In this document: positions 1-12,334 of the stretch, one piece after another
Layout: each line of letters starts with the position of its first letter
Position numbering within the stretch: position 1 is the stretch's first letter
Assembly (NCBI RefSeq): GCF_012273895.1
Contig: NC_052123.1
Location: 2,170,001-2,234,000 of the forward strand
Direction of reading: 5' to 3'
DNA length: 64,000 bases
DNA from: Zerene cesonia
Taxonomy: Eukaryota; Arthropoda; Insecta; Lepidoptera; Pieridae
Program-made: the position numbers and the translations under genes
Notes under the pieces: model-generated
Databases searched by the model: none
What the model was told of the DNA's origin: nothing
The model's input: the letters and a program-made list of their open reading frames with translations, nothing else

Positions 1-2791
1 CTTTGAAATCGGTCCAGTAGCTCTCAAATAAACTCTTCAGCTCTATAAATGTAGAAGAATTGACATAAAGGTCTCAAAATATATTTATATAGTTGAAACG
101 TTTCTTTGACACACACGTTACAACATATATTTATAAAGTATTTACAAAGTTAAAGAAAAATCACTTTTATGTGATTATGATACGCAGCGCAATTGCTTGA
201 TGGCTATTTTTGATATAATTACATTATCATATTCAGTAAGCTCTCATATTCATGGAACATCGATTCTGAGATGAAAATATCTTTAGTAATTGCTTCTCTA
301 TGTATTTGTGTCTCCAATAACGAGTTGGATAGACGAACATTCATTTGACAAATGTTTAAGTTTTAAAATTTTCAACTGACTTCCAAAAAGAATTTTTTTA
401 TTGGGTTTTTTCCTCACAACTGATGATTTATGCGAGTTCTGGCAGTTTGAAGACGTCTTAGCTTTATTAAAATAACTATCGTGTATTTTGCTTTTAAAGT
501 GGATGTTAATAGACTTTATTATATTTTCATGAATTATTAGTATGTATAATCAATTTATTAGAGGATAAGTAAATTCAAGCGAAAAATAACATATGTTTAA
601 AATATACCTTATACGTACGTACGGTTTACGCTATCGTGAATATGAAGTTAGGTTTAATTAGTACTTCTTAGTTCTCTAGTGTTTGCTTAGTGCTAAAGAA
701 ACCAGAGTGCTGTAAGCACTGCCTTTTTACTTCATATGAGATCATTCTAAGTGTGTGCTTTTCATAACTTTATTAAGTAATAATTAATTTTAAAGTATTG
801 GCTTAGCATAATGTAGCATAATAAATGATTACAATTAATACATTATAAAAACAAATCTTCTGTTTTAAAACAAAGGGAAAAGGATCTAGAAAGATTTATT
901 AAAGCGATAGAGGAGGGGCGTGCCGCTGCATAGAATTATTGCCTTGAAATAAGCTAACTTAGAAAACAAAACCAATCATATAGACATAAAAATCTCTTTT
1001 TCTATCAATAAAATAATAGCTTTACCGTAAATAACATATGTATTACTTTTCTATAACAATATTCTCAATAACAAATTCTTATATTCATCACAGCATTATT
1101 TATACACTTGTTAAAAGTTAATCCAATCTGTTTATACCATACAGGTACCTACCAATACCCAAAACTCCGTAGCTGAAAGTAATTTGCGCTGAAACCGCGA
1201 AAAACCCGGATATTAGATTCTGATGGGCGGCAACAATGGACTGGAATAACCTTATCGTGTTGTAATCGAGTTTCATTGGAAATAATTACGATACAGCTGG
1301 CTTTGTGTTGCCGAAACATAGCAAGGCGCAGTTACGTTCGTAATATTATTTCATTATAGTTTTCGAAAGATCTTTGGAAAATGAGTATGGAATTTGTATA
1401 TATCTGTTATGTGTAATTGTGTGTGTGTGATAAGTGAGTGAGATGTGACCCTGTTACTACTTCGCTGTCCGTCTGTCTGTCTGTCCATCTATATCTATAC
1501 CTTGGTTTTGAGACAACTTTTAGGGTGTCAATATACAGACTTACCTAATTTAAGCTTAAATGACTGGACTATTTGGCAGTTTAGGCGTGAAGAAGAGACA
1601 CACAGATTTACTTTCGAATTTATAGTTATAGCAGGGATTTTTTGAATACTAACACTTAGTATTTCAGTTTATTTTATATTCTATACGTTCAATAAAATAA
1701 CCGTTTATAAAAAAAGGTTAGTGTAATAAAAATATGTCATGAAAAATTGTACATGATTTTCCGCTATCCTTCCTTATAGTCGTGTCATAAATCCAACCGA
1801 AGTCAGTAATATCGCTAGCTTTTATGGAAAATAAGAAAAACGATGGCGGCGATATGTTATTTTTGTGGTTTTCTACGTCAATTTAGCTAAAACATCGTTT
1901 GATTTTATTTATTTATAATTCTTTATAATACAAAGAAGAAACAAGTAAATTAGAAACAAAATGATTTAACACTATTAAACATAAATCTTGCACATTGCGG
2001 CCTAATTCCTACATAGCAATCTCTGCCAGGCAAATGTTATTAATGATATGCAATATAATGTTGTAAAGAAACTAATATCAGAAAAAAGTTATGATGTTAT
2101 TCCTTATTGTAAATTTTATAATGAATAATGATTTAAAACTGTAATAAACAGAAATAAAATGATACTAAAAGTTATTTAATTAAACTGTTTGCTAAACGTT
2201 TTTTTAAAAACCTATTATATAAAATCTTTTTTTTACAAACCGGCTGATACCTGGATAGTAGATAGTTGTCTAGTGTTATTTATTAAAATACTATTAAAAG
2301 TAGACATGTATAAATTAGACAAATATAGCAAGCATATTTGCTCAGTAAGAAAAATTTATAACAAATTAATTTATTGCTGTTACGAATTAAACTATAATGA
2401 AAGTACATAGAAATCTACAACTTCGTTGTGTATATAAAAAGCGGAAAATAGCAAGACAACAATATTAAAATTTCCGAATATCAAACATGATAATGGATCC
2501 ATTTATGAGCTTTTAAATTTAATTAACTGGCCCGTGGTTTGGCGTAAGGGATTATTAATAGATATCCATTAATGGACGGTATCGAAATTTAATCCCATGT
2601 GTAGGTGGATGAATTCAATTATTTCTACCTCCTCATCACCATAATATTGGGCTTCGTGGATAAAAATCTAAAGTTGTACCATATATATAAGGAAAAACGA
2701 TTCATCACCTATCTTCTACTATCTTCTACGGCCTTTGGGTGTAATTATAGTAGTATTGTATAATAAAACGGAGTGCATAATAGTAATAGTA

Positions 2792-3049
2792 GAGGTCGAG
2801 CACACTTCGGCACGTATTGGGCCTCGCACCGGGAAAGTACCACACCCCCACAGAAAACCAGCGTAAAATAGTAGCATGCTATTGTGCTTCGTACATTGTA
2901 TGGGGGAGCCGGTTTCCTTTCCTCACCCTTCCCCGTTATTACCTTCTCTCCTTTCTACTCTAACTCTAACTCTACTTCTGCGAATGTGGGCCGTGGTAAA
3001 CGTTCGCCATCAGGCGAACCACCAACTCCGTTGTCCGCTTATAGCATAA
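2792..3049 (+). mobile_element. GC-rich SINE (about 330-base family), diverged copy
   Basis: Shows the family marks GGTCGAGCACACTTCGGCAC, CCCCCACAGAAAACCAGCGT and the CATCAGGCGAACCACCA tail. The family resembles the abundant Metulj-type SINEs of butterflies, but that name is not verified. Confidence 0.6.
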
Positions 3050-3538
3050 AAATATATTTGTAGAGTAAACCTCGAACACGAATATATTATGTAAAATCAA
3101 AATATTATATTCAAAGTATCCTCAGAACTAATACTTTAAACTTTACCAATATTATGGCATTATTCCTGAGTTCTATAGACTTTTATCACACACCAGCAAA
3201 GGCAGAGCCAAGCGACCATCCAGTACACATATAAAATTAGATAAACAATTTCATCTCATGCATGATGTTTAAATCAGGCCACAGACACTGCACAATGTAG
3301 CACCCTCAACAGCTGACAAAGGCGAAAGCACTTAATACACTAACTATGCTAACGAACTAGACAATGGCCAAGTGAGAGTTGGGAGCTAGGAGCATTGTAA
3401 TTGAGAGCTTAGTGCACTTTGGATTCTTTCTGATAAGGAAGCAGTTTACGATCAAATAATGTGTCATGTGAAAACATTTTTTAACGTACACTTGATTTAA
3501 ACAGGGTGGAGTAGTGTCAATTCTAAAATATTAGAAAA

Positions 3539-3737
3539 CTAGCTGCGCCCCGCGGTTTTACCCGCGTTACGTCCGTACCACGTTGGAATATCGGGATAAA
3601 AAGTTGCCTATATGTTATTCCAGTTGTCCAGCTGTCTACGTACCAAATTTCATTGCAATCGGTTCAGTAGTTTTCGCGTGAAAGAGCAACAAACACACAC
3701 ATCCTTACAAACTTTCGCATTTATAATATTAGTAGGA
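3539..3737 (-). mobile_element. Helitron-like element, Lep1-type, near full length
   Basis: Read on the - strand it runs TCCTACTAATATTATAA to GCGCAGCTAG, with a GC hairpin (CGCGG/CCGCG type) a few bases before CTAG and T after it. TC...hairpin-CTAG at an A/T site is the Helitron signature. This is one of about fifteen copies in the window. Confidence 0.75.
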
Positions 3738-4785
3738 TAGGATAAATAATTCGGCCAACTTTATAGAAAACAAATAAGTATATCGTATGATGATACGTAG
3801 TAGTAAACTTGCGTGACGGATATATCTTAGAAGGTTTTGGTATGCTTGATTTATTTCAAAATGTACTTTCATTTATAAAAAAAAAAACCACTGACCATTT
3901 TTTTCCTTTGTAGTAGTACTAATGCACAAAACATATGAATGCGCCACGTTTCAAAATTATTCGACATTTTGTAGGGTTCGATAGTTAGATAGAAAAGCAA
4001 CATCTCACGTGGTAATTATTTATTGAATAGTGCTAAAACATGATTAAAACACAAGTTGTATCCGACTTACTTAATTAAATGGTTGTTTTTTAAATTTATA
4101 TTTATACGCATCGAAAGAGGCTGTCAGCAGCCAGACCTTTCATAATAGAATTTCATTCAGGTCTTATAAAGTGATTTAATAATATTTTCGAGGCCTTAAT
4201 TTGATTCGTCTCAAAAACCGTAAGGAGGAATATCGATAATTTCGTAAAGGGAATTATAAAAGTCAAGTTAATCAGAGTTTTAGGGAATCTTATTCGGATA
4301 TTAATACTTAATAAACATACCGCTATGAACTCGTTTAAATATTCACCAAGGAATTGGGGATAACTCGGTCTACGTACTCATTAAATATAAAATTATAGTT
4401 TCCAAGTAGTATGGACGAAAAGTTTTATTATTTTGTGATATTTTATTAGATAGACATCAGCAATAGTATTCCATTGATTATATGTCGAGATGGAAACCTA
4501 TTCCCACCATAATATCTATAAGAATAAAAAATTAATTACGGCATCTCGATGGTTTGTACTCCGCCCTACAGCTCACCTAACACTTGATTAATCTCCGACC
4601 TCTTATTAAAAATAAAGGCATCTTTATAATTGTATGAAACGAAATTATAAATGCCTTCATTAATTTAACTGAAGTAAGCAATTTGTTGAGAAATTTTTTA
4701 TCAATATTTTGATTATGTTGGCGTTTTTCGAGTGATCTGCCGCTAATGAAGTATTGGGTACCTAATGTTAATATTATTTCATAAA

Positions 4786-4980
4786 CTAGCTTTTGGCCGC
4801 GGCTTCGCACACGTGAAAATCGGAGTAGTTTAATAGATGATATTATGCTTACATACATACATATAAATCTTGCTCTTGAATCACTCTATCTATTAAAATC
4901 AAAATCCGTTGTGTAGTTTTAAAGATCTAATCATACATACACAGGCACAGACGCGGGAAGAGACTTTGCTTTATACTACG
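4786..4980 (-). mobile_element. CTAG-ended repeat (CTAGCTTTTGCCC type)
   Basis: Begins CTAGCTTTTGGCCGCGGCTT and ends in GCTTTATACTAC. A GC palindrome lies next to CTAG. Probably a non-autonomous Helitron family. Confidence 0.55.
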
Positions 4981-4983
4981 TTC

Positions 4984-5064
4984 TCCTACTATCCTACTAA
5001 TCCTATCCTACTAATCCTATCCTACTAATATTTACCCGCGGATAAAACCGCGGGGCGCAGCTAG
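4984..5064 (+). mobile_element. Minimal Helitron-like element, both ends with interior lost
   Basis: Starts with 2-3 tandem 14-base units (CCTATCCTACTAAT) of the 5' end. It passes directly to the 3' hairpin ACCCGCGGATAAAACCGCGG and GCGCAGCTAG. About 130 bases of the usual interior are missing. Confidence 0.6.
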
Positions 5065-5426
5065 TGATACAAAAGTTTGTGTGCTTATAATTTTGAGATA
5101 AGATAAACATTGTTATAGATATAATAAATACCTATTATCCGTTTTCCAGATAGTAATAATGTGATTTGGACCAATTATAATTTTATTATCGCAAGGGAGC
5201 TTTTCATCGAGATAAAAAGTATTCTATCATCTAAGTCAGCTCATACCCTGTCTGTATAACAATTTTCATCAAAATCCGTACAGTATTTTCAGCGTGATTG
5301 TCGCACAAACATCCAAACAAAAATTCACATTTATTGTATTAGTGATGTGATTTTTCCTTCCAAAAAAAGCTTAAGGAGCATTTAAAGATAATTAGTTACA
5401 ATATTTAATAATTATTAAGATTATAA

Positions 5427-5596
5427 TCTTTCTTATATATAAAAATCAATTGCTGTTGGTTAGTCTCGCTAAAACTTGAGAATGGTTGGTCTCATATTTA
5501 TAATCAATTAGGTTTTGGTGCATTCTTATTAGTCCAGGGAAGGTTTAAAATGGAAGAACATTACGGAGGCGGGCGAAGCCGCGGGCGGGACGCTAG
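5427..5596 (+). mobile_element. Helitron-like element, second family
   Basis: Begins A|TCTTTCTTATATATAA and ends GGCGGGACGCTAG|T with a GC-rich hairpin before CTAG. Its interior is unlike the Lep1-type copies. Confidence 0.5.
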
Positions 5597-5626
5597 TATC
5601 TTATATAGATCAGCTTTGATATAAAA

Positions 5627-5830
5627 GTGAGACCCGTGTCTCCTAGGGGGGTATGGGGCAGATGATATACATCTGTTTCACAGACCGATTTTCTCTATGG
5701 ACAAGTAGGTGATCAGCCTTCTGTGGCCTGCCAGACCGAAACATTTTTTTTTGTGCGTCCCCGCCGGGAATCGAACCCAGGACCCCTCGGTTCTAAGTCA
5801 CTCTTTAACCACTGTACCAAGGAGGCGGTC
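5627..5830 (-). mobile_element. tRNA-derived SINE
   Basis: On the - strand the head is GACCGCCTCCTTGGTACAGT (A-box-like). The B-box GGGTTCGATTCCCGGCGGGG and a ~120-base body follow. ATATAAAA flanks both sides as a possible target duplication. Confidence 0.7.
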
Positions 5831-7139
5831 AATATAAAAATGATATAAAAACAGTATTAATAAGTAAATGTTTTAAATTTTGCAATAGTCAGCCATAATA
5901 AAGCTTACCTTGTCTATGGGCAATTACCGTTAATTTAAAAGTAAATTGGTTTCTTTAAAATATAACCATTGACCCAATATTTTCCCCCTTAATTGGAGTT
6001 TATGGCTAATGGCGAAGATTTATTTTTATTATTTTCAATTACAACAATATTTTTCTAAGCCGATAAAAACTTCGTTTCGTAAATTCCAGGTTAAATGGTA
6101 AATATATATACATAGACTGATAGGTTTTCATCTTCAAATAACATCTTGTTACAATCTAATCTTGAATGAGCGAAATAAATAAAAATGTCACAATAATAGA
6201 TTCTCATAAATATCACACTTCACAATAATAGATTCTCATAATTAATTTTTTAGTTTTATAGCATTCAAATGCTTTATAAATGTAGCATATTGAAAGAATA
6301 GTAAAAGGTTATCTCGCCTCTTGATCATTTTTTTCTTAAAAATTTCTCGCTGACCAAAACAATTAATGTGTTCAGATAGAGATCACAAGTTGACTCATTT
6401 TTATGAAACCCCGAGACAAAAAAAAACACCCTGTATATTCCACTAGCTTGCATAAATAACGATTTTATCCAATATTATGTCATCTTTAATATTCAAGCTT
6501 GTTAATCTGCTGTTCGATGTTAATACCTACATAGTAATGCATATTTCAGGTGCTTCACTTGGCTGCGAATATGAAATGCGGGCAGATGGGATTAGGGCTG
6601 CCAACTGCTAGTTTTAACATAATTGAAAATAACGATTATATGCAAAAGCTTTAGGTGATGCATGTGCCGGAACACGCTAGTGAATATGTTATAAAATCGT
6701 TTTATTTCAATTTAAAATTTATGGATGCCATGCGAAATATGTGATTTAACATTTTATTTCCCATGAATTGTTGACAACCCTCAAGCTGTACAAGTACTTT
6801 ATACAATGTAATATCTGGATTTCCACCACAATTATAATTTGACGTTGTAATTACTGACGTTACTCACAGTTATTTTATGATTTTTTTTATAAAAATGAGG
6901 AATTCATAATGTTTTTTAATTTTGTGAACCAACGAAATTAACAATAAGAAAACAAGTATGAACAAAGTTTTTTTTTTATCTTTATAAAAATATTGGTATG
7001 AAGAATTCAAAATGGTATATTACATAAACATATTTTTTAATGTAATGTTAAAACGCAATAAAAACTAAGAAAACGATAAGATACAAGATTCGTATAACTC
7101 TATAACGTATACTCCGCCTAAATGGCTCAACCGGTTCTC

Positions 7140-7228
7140 AAAAATATTGACGGATACTAGGATCTACCCCAATGCAAACAAAAATTTCGTGTGCATTGGG
7201 GTAGATCCTAGTATCCGTCAATATTTTT
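7140..7228. repeat. Perfect 37-base inverted repeat with 15-base loop
   Basis: Arms 7140-7176 and 7192-7228 are exact reverse complements; the loop is AACAAAAATTTCGTG. No similar sequence was seen elsewhere in the window. Confidence 0.85.
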
Positions 7229-8029
7229 TCCATACCCCCATAATTATAAGTGTATCAGACTAGCATTTGCCGTGTGTTTGTGTGAAAGTGTATATGTTTG
7301 AGTACAAGTGGATTCATTATGTGATCCTATATTGTATTATTCAGTATATACAAATAAAATATATATCTAGTGTCAACGTATATGACATACTATTCAGTAT
7401 TTATGCGGGTATTTGAATATTTGCCTCAAGTGCGTTCCCAATATTGTCTTGTGTATATGAAGCGATTCAGTCAACGCTGCGCCACCCGACAGAAAGCACG
7501 TATAGTATCAATGCAGTTGTAGTGTAAAATATATTGTTATTATTGAGTGATTTTTATCATTTTATCTATATTTTACTATTATTTTATAAATTTATTTATT
7601 CATTTTATTACAGAAGACCTGTAGTAGGCACCTACAGTTAAAAGATCTCAAATAACTTAAAACTATGTCCCATATACACTCAATACTAAAACTATATTAC
7701 ATGTTTTACAATAAATTAATTTTTATTGTACAAAGAATTCATTCAGGGCACTAAGTCATTTATAGAACACATACAATAACATTTCAATTCAATATCTTCA
7801 GATTATTACAATACGTTCTAGTCCAATTTCAAGATTTCATTTCAACTGACGATACAGCTTTTTGAATATCCGTACCAAAGCATTTCTATTATCATCTATT
7901 TGCATAACAATACCTTTTACTGAATAAATAGAGACGGTTACTGTATTTTCACTGTTGCATAAATCAACCAACGTGCTTTAAGCCCCCTACGCGAAACCTA
8001 CAGTATGGTCTTTAGAAATTTAAAATGTA

Positions 8030-8258
8030 CTAGCTATTGCGTGCTGCTTCACCCGCGCGTCTTAATAGTTTTTCATTGACCTAATTTCATCCCCTATTTT
8101 ATGCTTGGGACTATTCCCAAGGGCATATTATCAAAATCCTTCCTCGGCGGATGCCTGCGTCATAACATCTATCTGCATGCCAAATTTCAACCCGATCCGT
8201 CTTGTAGTTTGGACTGTGCGTTGATATATCACTAAGTCAGTCAGTTAGCTTTGAGTGA
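8030..8258 (-). mobile_element. CTAG-ended repeat with ACTGACTGACT start
   Basis: CTAG at 8030 followed by a GC-rich patch. The far end is TCACTAAGTCAGTCAGTTAG. Related copies are at 19884-20052, 26085-26310 and 44450-44517. Confidence 0.5.
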
Positions 8259-8880
8259 TATGTATTTAGACTAGCTATAACCTACGGCTTTACTCGGGTA
8301 CCACGTGAAGAAACCTTTGTCCAGATTATAATCTATCTCAGTACCAAATTTCACACAGATGATTTCGCGTGAAAGAGTCACAAACATTCATCTTTACATA
8401 CTTACGCGGTTATCATATTAGTAGGATGTATTTCGTTATATCAATTATGAAATTTACGGAACTAAATAACATATTAAAAAAATAACGATTAAATATTAAA
8501 ATCGAAGAGATCATCACTTGATATTTTGTATATCCGCAAAAATGGAATTTTCTGTTTCAACATTAATTAATCACTATTTAGTAAAAGTAAAAAAAAAACA
8601 TTTTCTAAATCAAAAAGCACCCTGTATAATCGCTTAACAAGTGGAAACTGAATCAATCGGCGACACATCCCATCGCTTCAACTGAGCCATGATGAGTTAA
8701 TTTTATGCTGATTAAGCATCACGTTTCAGAACGAATGTAGGGCAGTTAATTCTGACGCTGGATGTGAAAATGTCGTAAATACACGTGCTTTGAGTGTATC
8801 ACTAGTAAGTTTACTCGTATGTTAAGACATATAGAGACTTGTATATAGAAGAGTATATTTTTATATATAGTATATCAGCT

Positions 8881-9052
8881 TAAAACGGTGAAGGAAAACA
8901 TCGTGAGGAAACCGGCATCTCTAAGAATCAAAAGTTCGACGACATGTGACATCTGCCAACCCGCACTTGCCCAGCGTGGTGGATTATGGCCTGAACCCTC
9001 ATAGGAGGCCTGTGTCCCAGCAGTGGGAACGTGTATGCGCTGATGATGATGA
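8881..9052 (+). mobile_element. LINE 3' end with GATGAT tail
   Basis: TAAAACGGTGAAGGAAAACA to CGCTGATGATGATGATA. The short trinucleotide tail suggests an RTE-like LINE, by resemblance only. It is very similar to 17515-17694. Confidence 0.55.
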
Positions 9053-9487
9053 TATTTTTATGTTCGTATGTCGTGAGTTGTATATAAAAAACCTGCGCGT
9101 GGCAAGAAAAGGTATAAACTAGCTTATGCCCTCCGCTTCGCTCGGTCAAACGGAATTAACAGTTGTCAGACATGTCAAATCACTACAATATAGTATAAAA
9201 TTGCTTTCCGCCGTTGGTGTGTATGTATACTTAGATCTCTAAAATTGCGCAAAGATTTAATAGATAGAATGATTTATGAGGAAGGTTAATATTACGTATG
9301 ATAACATAGAAAAAAAGGGAGGAAGGAGGGGTTTTACTCCATATTTAAAGCGTGCGAATCCGCGCGCAAAAAGTAGTTTTTAATATACCTAGCCTAAAAT
9401 GTATCACACCATTTACCTAACAAACAAATATGCTATCCATCTCTTTCGAATCCTTTCAATGATACGAGACAGCATTAAATTCATCTT

Positions 9488-10487
9488 NNNNNNNNNNNNN
9501 NNNNNNNNNNNNNNNNNNNNNNNNNNNNNNNNNNNNNNNNNNNNNNNNNNNNNNNNNNNNNNNNNNNNNNNNNNNNNNNNNNNNNNNNNNNNNNNNNNNN
9601 NNNNNNNNNNNNNNNNNNNNNNNNNNNNNNNNNNNNNNNNNNNNNNNNNNNNNNNNNNNNNNNNNNNNNNNNNNNNNNNNNNNNNNNNNNNNNNNNNNNN
9701 NNNNNNNNNNNNNNNNNNNNNNNNNNNNNNNNNNNNNNNNNNNNNNNNNNNNNNNNNNNNNNNNNNNNNNNNNNNNNNNNNNNNNNNNNNNNNNNNNNNN
9801 NNNNNNNNNNNNNNNNNNNNNNNNNNNNNNNNNNNNNNNNNNNNNNNNNNNNNNNNNNNNNNNNNNNNNNNNNNNNNNNNNNNNNNNNNNNNNNNNNNNN
9901 NNNNNNNNNNNNNNNNNNNNNNNNNNNNNNNNNNNNNNNNNNNNNNNNNNNNNNNNNNNNNNNNNNNNNNNNNNNNNNNNNNNNNNNNNNNNNNNNNNNN
10001 NNNNNNNNNNNNNNNNNNNNNNNNNNNNNNNNNNNNNNNNNNNNNNNNNNNNNNNNNNNNNNNNNNNNNNNNNNNNNNNNNNNNNNNNNNNNNNNNNNNN
10101 NNNNNNNNNNNNNNNNNNNNNNNNNNNNNNNNNNNNNNNNNNNNNNNNNNNNNNNNNNNNNNNNNNNNNNNNNNNNNNNNNNNNNNNNNNNNNNNNNNNN
10201 NNNNNNNNNNNNNNNNNNNNNNNNNNNNNNNNNNNNNNNNNNNNNNNNNNNNNNNNNNNNNNNNNNNNNNNNNNNNNNNNNNNNNNNNNNNNNNNNNNNN
10301 NNNNNNNNNNNNNNNNNNNNNNNNNNNNNNNNNNNNNNNNNNNNNNNNNNNNNNNNNNNNNNNNNNNNNNNNNNNNNNNNNNNNNNNNNNNNNNNNNNNN
10401 NNNNNNNNNNNNNNNNNNNNNNNNNNNNNNNNNNNNNNNNNNNNNNNNNNNNNNNNNNNNNNNNNNNNNNNNNNNNNNNNNNNNNNN
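9488..10487. other. Assembly gap of exactly 1000 N
   Basis: Fixed-size placeholder; the true length is unknown. The right flank is the 5' part of a mariner-type element reading leftward into the gap. The repetitive transposon is therefore the likely cause of the gap. The left flank (9360-9487) shows no recognisable terminus. Confidence 0.95.
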
Positions 10488-10729
10488 GAGTTTTAAAAAT
10501 TGCATTTGGCTCCATACCTACTTTGTGTAATGCTATCACAGCGATTCGGTTCTCTTTATCACCACCACACCACACATCACACCATTTTAATATCGCAAAA
10601 TATTTTACAATGTATTGGCGCCAAAATGAGAAAACACAATGAACAATCGTATAAAAATGACAGATTCGAAATTCAAATGTAATATTTTTTTATAATTAAG
10701 TGTAACAGTATTTATGGCCAGACTAAGTA
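10488..10729 (-). mobile_element. 5' end of a mariner/Tc1-type transposon running into the gap
   Basis: Read leftward from 10729 the element begins TACTTAGTCTGGCCATAAAT. Its first ~70 bases are identical to the left flank of the second gap (49205-49275), and the right flank of that gap has the matching inverted terminus. It inserts at a TA-type end. About 150 bases in, the transposase reading frame opens. The interior and 3' end lie in the gap. Confidence 0.75.
10489..10575 (-). CDS. N-terminus of mariner-type transposase, cut by gap
   Basis: From the ATG at 10575 leftward 29 residues are visible: MWCGGDKENRIAVIALHKVG and then MEPNAIFKT. The pattern R-IAVIALHK-G-x5-I resembles the first helix-turn-helix of mariner/Tc1 transposases, which binds the element's own termini. 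Its position just inside a terminal repeat supports this. Whether the copy is intact cannot be judged. Confidence 0.6.
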
Positions 10730-11028
10730 TTTGGAAAATCGTCCTAGAGACAATATCCATTTGTATTACAACGTATCTATGACCTTTTAACCAAGCAATA
10801 AATAGCAAGCAAATTTGATATCAATTACCTATCAATATAAAGGAAAGTTTGTCTATTTTCGAGTGCACCCGATAAACCATATCCATGGATTGCGTGGATG
10901 GAAGCAATAAGCAAGTTCATCACGATCTTTATAAAAACAGTAATAAAACAAACTTGCTTGTTACAAATCTTACTGGAGTAATGTTCGTGGTACAAATACA
11001 AATAAAAGCTTTTTGTGCTTACGATATA

Positions 11029-11203
11029 CTAGCTTTTGCCCGCGGCTTCGCACCCGTTTAATTCGGAGAAGTTTAATTGACGTTATTCTACATATACCCT
11101 AACCTTCCTCTATTAAAAAAAAACAGTCAATCTTTTATGTTATTTTAAAGATTCAACCATACACTATACACAGACGACGAAAAGCGAATTTGGAATAAAG
11201 TAA
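11029..11203 (-). mobile_element. CTAG-ended repeat (CTAGCTTTTGCCC type)
   Basis: CTAGCTTTTGCCCGCGGCTT at 11029. The distal end is degraded. Confidence 0.55.
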
Positions 11204-11387
11204 TTCCTCCTTTTTTATAGTCGGTGGAAAAATGCAGATGAATTAATAGCCTCTTAAAATTATGGGATATTGGCTGAAAAGAAACTACATAGCAATCATC
11301 TTCATACTTCATGAAAGGGTCAAATTCAAATTTCTATTCAAATTTCAAAATTCAATTCAAAACTTCATGAAATTTTATTTAACAACA

Positions 11388-11529
11388 AGCTGCGCCCCGC
11401 GGAAATTCGGGATAAAAGTTGCCTATATGTTATTCCAGTGTCCATTGCAATTGGTTCAGTAGTTTTTGCGTGAAAGAGCAACAAACACACAAATCCTTAC
11501 AAACTTTCGCATTTATAATATTAGTAGGA
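11388..11529 (-). mobile_element. Helitron-like Lep1-type copy, internally deleted
   Basis: Matches the 3539-3737 copy, but CTAG is changed to CAAG and part of the hairpin side is missing. Confidence 0.65.
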
Positions 11530-11762
11530 GTAGGATTCTACTCAAACCGAACAATTATTGTCTTTCAATTGTCATTAACATTCATTTCAATTAACACCAT
11601 TATTTTGAAACAATAGGCAATCATAATAATTATGACAGGTTTACGATTAATGAATATAACCGGTATAGCTAATGCTTCAAACTTTAAAATTGGCCTATGT
11701 AATCATTAAAACATTTATCGTGTTAAAATTGTAATTAACACTATTATCATTTTGTATGACTA

Positions 11763-11958
11763 CTAGCTGCGCCCCGCGGTTTCACCCGCGTAAGTCCGTA
11801 TCCCGTAGGAATAACGGGATAAAAAGTTGCCTATATGTTATTCCACTTGTTCAGCTGTCTACGTACCAAATTTCATTGCAATCGGTTCAGTAGTTTTTGT
11901 GTGAAAGAGCAACAAACGCACACACAAACATTCATCTTTACAAACTTTCGCATTTATA
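11763..11958 (-). mobile_element. Helitron-like Lep1-type copy
   Basis: CTAGCTGCGCCCCGCGG end intact at 11763. The other end is lost after GCATTTATAATATAA. It lies 182 bases before the first igl exon. Confidence 0.7.
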
Positions 11959-12139
11959 ATATAATTTATTTGAATTCTGGTGCCTCTCGTGTTGTCCATA
12001 AATGTATTCAAATTCTTACAATTTGAAGACAGTTTAGTCTTTCTTGAAGATAGTTATTCTACGAAAGAATGACGTCGTAAATACGTGTTATTAATAATAT
12101 AACCAACATGTACATACTAAATAGATTTATCAATTACAG

Positions 12140-12334
12140 AGGAAAAGCAAAAAGAGACAGCTGAGAAGAGTGGTCCCTCCGAAGAAGAAGCCGCCACCAA
12201 GATACAGGCGGTTTTCCGAGGTCACAAAACAAGAAAATCCGTTAACATGAAAGCGGCTGAGAAACCGGCGGACAACCAGCAGCAGGAGCCGACCAAGGCC
12301 GAGCTGGAGGCGGAGTTTCGAGCTGATGATAAAG
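12140..12334 (+). CDS. igl: igl exon with first visible IQ motif
   Basis: The acceptor is CAATTACAG just before 12140 and the donor is AAAG|GTGAGA after 12334. The exon encodes an acidic lead (EKQKETAEKSGPSEEE), then AATKIQAVFRGHKTRK with Ile-Gln at exon residues 21-22 and Arg-Gly at 26-27. A Gln/Glu/Ala-rich linker ending in DDK follows. An open frame continues past the donor to 12480, but it leaves family-like sequence exactly at the donor, so I end the exon there. Confidence 0.85.

Larger units (their letters stand above)
1..12139. other. Region without recognised host exons
   Basis: Apart from the repeats, hairpin, mariner end and gap listed, this stretch is AT-rich with only short unsupported open frames. 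I saw no family-like protein, nor the N-terminal igl exon. Confidence 0.6.

Noticed and set aside
9399..10575. Three long open frames across 9399-10575 and two across 49252-50298
   Set aside because: They consist almost wholly of N and are artefacts of the gaps. Only the 29 residues read from 10575 leftward have meaning.
11419..12026. Short frames sharing a peptide such as FCVKEQQTH
   Set aside because: The peptide recurs because these are Lep1-type Helitron copies; there is no coding function.
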